Source: Euonymus europaeus (Eukaryota > Streptophyta > Magnoliopsida > Celastrales > Celastraceae). From it: a DNA stretch of 64,000 nucleotides. The DNA lies in assembly GCA_963580455.1 (NCBI GenBank), contig OY756962.1, positions 18,246,001 to 18,310,000 on the forward strand. Direction: 5' to 3'. A program made the translations under genes and the position numbers. Numbering within the stretch: position 1 is the first letter of the stretch; each line of letters begins with the position of its first letter. Positions 58,650 through 64,000 of the stretch are shown here, in pieces. The notes under the pieces are model-generated. The model searched no databases. It saw only the letters and a program-made list of their open reading frames with translations, and was not told the origin of the DNA.

Positions 58650-59254
58650 TGTCACAACCAGTTTTGCGAAAGGAATTTTTAAAAGAAAAGTCGCCACCAA
58701 TTGTAATAGGTGCAATTGGTCACCAATAAAAATAATTTGGTCTGCGAAAATCCAGAAAAAATGGGTAAGTGAGTTTGTTACTTGTGGGGAAGGTGTGAGG
58801 CACCCCACAACGTCTGTTTTAAAAACAGTTGCCAATTTAATTTTTATTATCCAATTATATGATTTTAAAAAACATTGATTTGTGACAAGAATACATGCAT
58901 GGGGAAAATAATTATATACAAAAAAGTATATCGAAATATGATAAAATAAGTTTTAGGAAATATATTAAAAAACTATTTTGAAATTGAATGAATTAATTTT
59001 AGAAAATGTCAACGCTATATCAAAATAGAATAAAATAATTTTAGAAAACATAAAAATTATATTGAAAGTCTAATATTGAGGTTCACGGAATTCTTCTATC
59101 CAATGGTCAAATTTCCTAAAAACACTCTCACCTCAAGAATCTTTTTGAGGGTGCATCCAATGCATTCCTCAAATTAGTTTCATCGTAGGTAAAGACTTTC
59201 GATATAATTTTTATACACCACAAAAATATACAATATAAATTTTGGAAAAGCATA

Positions 59255-59445
59255 AATTATAAATATAAAAATAAAAAAATAAAAGTAAAAATAAAACGAA
59301 AATAAAATAAAAATAAAAATAAAAGATAAAATAGAAATGATAATAAAAATAAAATAAAATGAAAACAAAATTGAAGTAGAAATAAAAATAAAAAAAATAA
59401 AATTAAAAGAAAAAAAGTAAAAATAAGAATAAAATGAAATTAAAA
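59255..59445. repeat. AAAATA-type low-complexity tract
   Basis: Nearly pure A/T with AAATAAAAATAAAA-like units inside the Ogre-like LTR. Confidence 0.9.
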
Positions 59446-60934
59446 TGTTGGGAACCGAGTTTTTGTGTGGATTATACGATATTGAATTATCGTAAATCCC
59501 AATGCAAATACATCAATATTTTAAATCATACAATTTAAACACATAATCACATAGCATGGAAAAACACATCTTAAATAAAACACGTCATGAACATATAGTA
59601 AAAAAGTACACATGAGATGGACTCGGTTCCCGTTTTTATTTAAGCAATTCATCATTTCAACCACACTATTAAATTAGTATGATTGAAAAATATGATTTAT
59701 TACCGAAAGGAGGTTATAATATTGAAGGCTCCGCGCTTCATTAAATCTTTTTCCATCCAATGGTAGAGATTTTGTAAAATCATTTCCTCAAGAATCCTTT
59801 CGGGATAGCATCCAATGCTTTCCCGTTTTGGCTCCATCATCGGATCAATTAATCAATCATTTATGTACAATAAATTATAAATCAAACAATATACTCTAAG
59901 CCCCTTAAAAATCAAAGCCCAAGTATTACTCATAACCTTGGCCCAGCCCTCCATTAAAATTCCAAAAACCTAATATTAACCGTCATACTCGGCCCTTTTA
60001 AACAACTTGTTTTGACTTATTAAGTTTGCAAGCCCAGCCCATTTTTAGTAAACAATCTCTCATTTCAATCCAAACACAAAACCAGCACATCTCTTCATAT
60101 AATGCAAGCAAGTTTCAAATGTTTAATGCCCAGCTAACCAAACTTTTAAAAACAATTACCAATCGTACACTAAACAGAACCATAAAACAGAATAATCATC
60201 TAAATAAAGTAACCCAAAAACAGTGATGAAAACAGGCATTTGCCTTTGTTATTTGTAGGAATCTGTACACATATGCTTGAACTTACATATCCATTTATGA
60301 AACTAAATCAAAGGCAATATAACATATCACCACATGGCACCGAATTTACGACTTCAAATTATCCGAATCAACTCGATAACACATTTAGATACCAGCATAT
60401 AAACAGAAAATGCAGGAATCTCAATTTCAGAATTTTTGCAATCAACAATATATCATCCCCATCGTTTTCAATCACAGAAACAACAAAAACATATTATGAA
60501 ATTTATGGATCAAACACAGCATGCACAGAATATCAATCGCAAAAGGAGAACAAAGTTTCCAAAAATCTCAAAAATCCAGAGGAAAGAACCTCCCTGCAAC
60601 AAAAACCGATTATTGACAGAGCTTGAGCTCGGAAAATAGAAAACTAAAAAAGAGAGAAATCTCTAAGAATCTAAAGAAAAATCCCAGGAGGAAAAAAACG
60701 GATCGGGAGCCCCACCCCAGCAAAAACTGATTCTCCGATTACCGACAGAGCTTGAGCTCGGAAAACAGAAAACGAAAAAAAGAAATTTTCGTGATCTACC
60801 CAGAAGAAGAACTAAAACGACCAAAAGGAAAAAAGGCAACCTAAGAAATCTTCCCACAAATCGAACCAGAAGAAGATTGAAAACCCCCTCAAACCGAAAC
60901 CACCGAACAAACTCCCAGAAAACCGAAAACCTAA

Positions 60935-60955
60935 CCCCCCCCCCCCCCCCCCCCC
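60935..60955. repeat. Poly-C run (21 C)
   Basis: A homopolymer of 21 C residues followed by TC and an A run, flanked by CCCCCCACCCCCC-like text at 60980. Its length may be an assembly estimate. Confidence 0.85.
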
Positions 60956-61871
60956 TCAAAAAAAAAAGAAAAGAAGAAACCCCCCACCCCCCAGAAACCG
61001 AAGTAAAAAACAGAGGGCTTCTCCCCCTAGAAGACCCGAGACAATCGAAACCAAAAAACCAGAAGGCCGAGACAGCCCAGAAAATCCCTCAGAAAAATCG
61101 AAAACAGAAGAAACCAGCTAAAACCCCCCGAAAACTCAAACCACCGAGGAGAACCCCCAGAAAACTCAAACCACCGAGGACCCTCCAGAAAACTCAAGCC
61201 CTCCCGGAGCTCACCCCCTGGCTCCTCCCCTTCAATCGGAAAAGAACCCCCCTTTTTTATACACTCAATTTCGAAGCAAGATTTCCCAAAAATCAAACTA
61301 TCCGGCCTCCATTGTCAACCCGAATCTCCTCTGTTTGAATTTTGGTGCCCTCTCTCTCCTTTTTCAAACCTCCGGCATGCCTTTTCCTTTCCCATTTTCT
61401 TCCCGTTGGCGCACCTCTCTCCTCCGTTTCTTCTGCTCGCCAGCTCTCCTCCCTCCTTTCCGTTTTCTCTTCCCTTCTTTCCGTTTCTTCCTTTTGTTTT
61501 TTATTTGATTAGGGCTAGACTCATGTGCCGGGCCGGGCTTCATCAACTAAGGTTTGGGCTGGGTTATGGTGACAAACGGGCTTGCATTATTAGGGCCTTA
61601 AGTTTAGTCTTGGGTAAATGTTTAGGTAATGGGCTAATCACCAAACGGGTTTACTCCACTGGATCAATTCTTTGGGCTTAAATGACTCACTTATTGGACA
61701 TAAAAGATAAGAGACGAAACAAATGAGCTGTGTTCGGGCTTTTTTATTCACCTGGACTATAGTTTTAAATTAGCTCAATCTTGGACTCGTGAGTTATGTA
61801 AATTGTAAATTTTTAAGTTTGAAAATTTGTGGGCTTTTAGACGTTGACAAAAATTGGGGTACAACAATGGG

Positions 61872-63330
61872 GTTCTTGATCAACTAAATAATTTTATGGG
61901 TGTTACATTTGAGAAAGGCCAAAAAAAAAGCACAATGATTCTAATATTGTCTACAATTGGAAGAAGAAGAGCATTTTCTTCCAATTGCCTTATTGGAAAT
62001 CTCTCAAATTGCATCATAACCTTGATGTTATGCATATTGAGAGGAACCTCTTTGACAATGTGTTAGGAATTGTGTTAAATATGAAGGGCAAGACGAAAGA
62101 CACTGTAAAAAGCCGTTACGATCTTGTGGACTTGGGTATTAGGGAAGGTCTTCATCCCTACACTGATGGGAATAAAATATTCTTGCCTGCAACTTGCTAT
62201 GCCCTGGCACCATGTGAGAATATGATTTTTTTAACCTTTTTGCAAATGTAAAAGTTCCAGATGTTTTTTCTTCAAATATATCAAGATGTGTGAATGTCAA
62301 TAAGAAGAAAGTTCATGGCTTGAAGTGTCATGACCACCACGTACTTTTGCAACATATATTTCCACTTGCCATGCATGGATTATTGCCAAAGGAAGTATGT
62401 GAGTCATTAATAGAGTTGTGTAATTTCTTCAAGAACTTGTGTTTGAAATCATTACGGGTGGATACTCTTGATAAACTTGAAGAGAAAATTACAAGAACCC
62501 TATGCAAGATGGAAACCATCTTCCCTCCGGCTTTTTTTGATGTAATGATCCACTTACTGATTCACTTGGCGAGAGAGGCTAAGATTGGTGGTCTAGTCCA
62601 TTATAGATGGATGTACCCAATTGAAAGGTATTATATCAGTATTAATGTCCTAATATCTTAATTTACTCAAATATCCTTAGAGCCCATGTAAAAAATCTTC
62701 AGTCTAATTTTTTGTCTAATAGGTATTTGCATACACTCAAATCAAATGTCCGAAATAAATCTCGTCTCGAGGGATCAATTTCAGAAGATTGTATTGTGGA
62801 TGAATGCCTAACTTTTTGTTCAAGATACTTACGTAGTGTTGAGACAAAATTTAATAGAGCACCCATAAATGATGATAGGCATGTAATACATGATGGACTG
62901 CCAATATTTCAAAGAATTGGTTGTGCCAAGGGAGCTTCATAGGCATATCAATTAACCATGGAAGAGTTTGATCAAGCCCGTATATATGTACTTCAAAATA
63001 CTGAAGTAGTTTTGCCATTTTTAGAGCAAGTTTAAAATTTTCTAATTAGTATTTATACATTTAGTGATCTAGTTCATTGGTACTTATATAATGAAGAATA
63101 CCATTGTCAGCGAACATAGAAGTGAAATCTTAATGAGAAGCTCAAGGAATATCATCCAAAGACATAGTAAAGAATTTCCTACATGGTTTAGTACATGTAG
63201 GTAACATGTGACTTATATTGTCCTTAAAACAACACTACTTACCATTCAATTATGAATCAAGTATCATCAAAATTGATTGCTTGTTTATTTTTTGATAATA
63301 GGTCTCAAAGTTAAATGAAAAGGGACTTGC
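61872..63330 (+). pseudogene. CACTA TNP2 transposase, 3' part with introns
   Basis: The reading resumes VLDQLNNFMGVTFEKGQKK, then in a shifted frame PYWKSLKLHHNLDVMHIERN and LFDNVLGIVLNMKGKTKDTV. The DUF4218-like region follows (KVHGLKCHDHHVLLQHIFPL, FFKNLCLKSLRVDTLDKLEE, LVHYRWMYPIER). An intron at 62628-62722 (GT...AG) joins it to YLHTLKSNVRNKSRLEGSIS and CLTFCSRYL. After a stop at 62941 come AYQLTMEEFDQARIYVLQNT and KEFPTWFSTC. A second likely intron (about 63201-63301) leads to VSKLNEKGLAS, where the LTR at 63335 interrupts. The presence of introns shows a genomic, not retrocopied, origin. Confidence 0.85.
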
Positions 63331-63334
63331 AAGT

Positions 63335-64000
63335 TGTGATGACCTAACCCAAATATTCATTTGTACTAGATTGGAGTTGGAAATATATGTGTATTGGTGT
63401 GTTTTGGACTTTCATGTGTGCCCAGGCGTGTAGGCGAGTGGGGATAATCCAGGACTAGAATGAATCTACTCTAGGCGCACCTAAGGCCGCACTAGGAGAT
63501 CACCCGTAGCAGTGGCAGGCTGGAAATAATTGGAAAAACTTAGGCTGAGGGGCGCCTAGGCGCACCCCTCACATGCCTCGGCGCAATGCGTGCAGGCGTG
63601 AGCAAAGGGCGCCTAGAAGCCGCCTGGAGCAGAGTGCTCTAGGTAGGGGGTTGGGCCAGGTCGCCTAGGTGCATCCCTTGTGCGCCTAGGCACAAACTGC
63701 GATTTTTAAAACCCAGTTAAGTGATTTTCTTCTTCATTTTTATGGCATAGCTCGAGTTTTAGAGAGAGAGAGGGAGAGAAAATTAGAGAGAGAAAGTGAG
63801 GTTTTGAGTGATTATTGGTGCTTTGGAGTTTGGGTTGATGATTCATACAAGATTTCAAGGAAGTTTCAAAGATTCAAGGTAAGTTCCTAGTTTTCGAATT
63901 CTAGGGTTTATGTAGATCTACTTTGATTTTTTAAGAGATGGATTGTAAGGTTTAGATATGTTGTTTCTAGGGTTATTTTAGTTGTTTTACTATTTTAAAT
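63335..64000 (+). repeat. Chromovirus LTR, 5' part, running off the window
   Basis: It begins TGTGATGACCTAACCC within TNP2 coding sequence. 63420-63705 is a word island with GCGCCTAGGCGCA and decayed forms (GGGCGCCTAG, CGCCTAGGTGC). A (GA)n tract at 63757-63800 and TTCAAGGTAAGTTCC near 63873-63888 follow, in the same order as in the other LTRs. Its far end is outside the window, so solo or complete status is unknown. Confidence 0.85.

Larger units (their letters stand above)
58650..61866 (+). mobile_element. Ogre-like 3.2 kb solo LTR, TSD ATGGG
   Basis: TGTCACAACCAGTTTTGCG opens at 58650 and GGGGTACAACA closes at 61866. ATGGG is on both sides (58645-58649 and 61867-61871). Early phrases (AAAGTCGCCACCAATTG, TTGGTCTGCGAAAATCCAG, GGGGAAGGTGTGAGGCACCC) are typical of Ogre/Tat LTRs. 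The interior has an A-rich low-complexity stretch (59255-59445), CCAATG- and TTCCTCAAGAATC-type repeats at 59100 and 59780, a C21 run (60935-60955) and CCGAAAACTCAAACCACCGA repeats near 61126-61200. No internal coding region is present. Frames at 60240-61338 are by-products of biased composition. Confidence 0.88.

Noticed and set aside
60240..61338. Pro/Lys-rich frames in the Ogre-like LTR
   Set aside because: Produced by C-rich and A-rich low complexity inside a solo LTR bounded by a target duplication.

Overview
This is plant nuclear DNA, almost certainly from an angiosperm and probably a dicot, dominated by transposable elements. The only host gene I can support is a single-exon gene at 5245-6528 for RuBisCO accumulation factor 1 (RAF1), a chloroplast assembly chaperone. 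The rest is a layered deposit of LTR retrotransposons, solo LTRs, a CACTA transposase pseudogene, a probable MITE and degenerate tandem repeats. I see no bacterial feature, CRISPR array, rRNA or convincing tRNA gene. The species cannot be named from the sequence.

Layout. 1-922 is a minus-oriented LTR of a Tekay/Del-type chromovirus, cut by the window edge, and 923-2208 is an older LTR-like stretch. 2209-4567 is AT-rich, with a degenerate repeat island at 3658-4567. RAF1 follows. 8000-23940 is one old Tat-type Ty3/gypsy element on the + strand, split by two later insertions: a 2.36 kb chromovirus solo LTR (8956-11314, TSD TCAAG) and a complete 10.5 kb Athila-type element on the - strand (11784-22290, TSD ATTGA). 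24230-30560 is a decayed SIRE/Maximus-like Ty1/copia element on the - strand, interrupted at 28800-29982. 32712-34974 is a further solo LTR (TSD ATTGC) sitting in an old ~90 bp tandem array. 35240-38988 is a chromovirus gag remnant plus its 5' LTR, which itself carries a copia solo LTR (37828-38698, TSD GATAT). It abuts an oppositely oriented LTR fragment (38989-40570). 40571-41530 is a degenerate ~60 bp tandem array. 43056-43473 is a MITE-like inverted-repeat element.

The right third. 46751-56197 is a complete but stop-ridden Tekay/Del chromovirus on the - strand, with both LTRs, a tRNA-iMet primer binding site, a polypurine tract, gag, pol, a C-terminal chromodomain and TSD TGATT. 57200-63330 is a CACTA (En/Spm) TNP2 transposase pseudogene on the + strand that keeps intron boundaries. 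It is split by a 3.2 kb Ogre-like solo LTR (58650-61866, TSD ATGGG) and again by a chromovirus LTR starting at 63335.

The most unusual signal is in the LTRs. Several carry dense islands of short CpG-rich palindromic words near the promoter end. One set of LTRs uses CGCCTAGGCG and the other uses CGTCCGGACG. The second word, with shared flanking bases, occurs in two unrelated superfamily branches (a chromovirus solo LTR and the Athila LTRs), in opposite orientation relative to transcription. The two LTRs of one element differ by gain or loss of whole words. This looks like an exchangeable sequence module and is the best candidate here for something undescribed.
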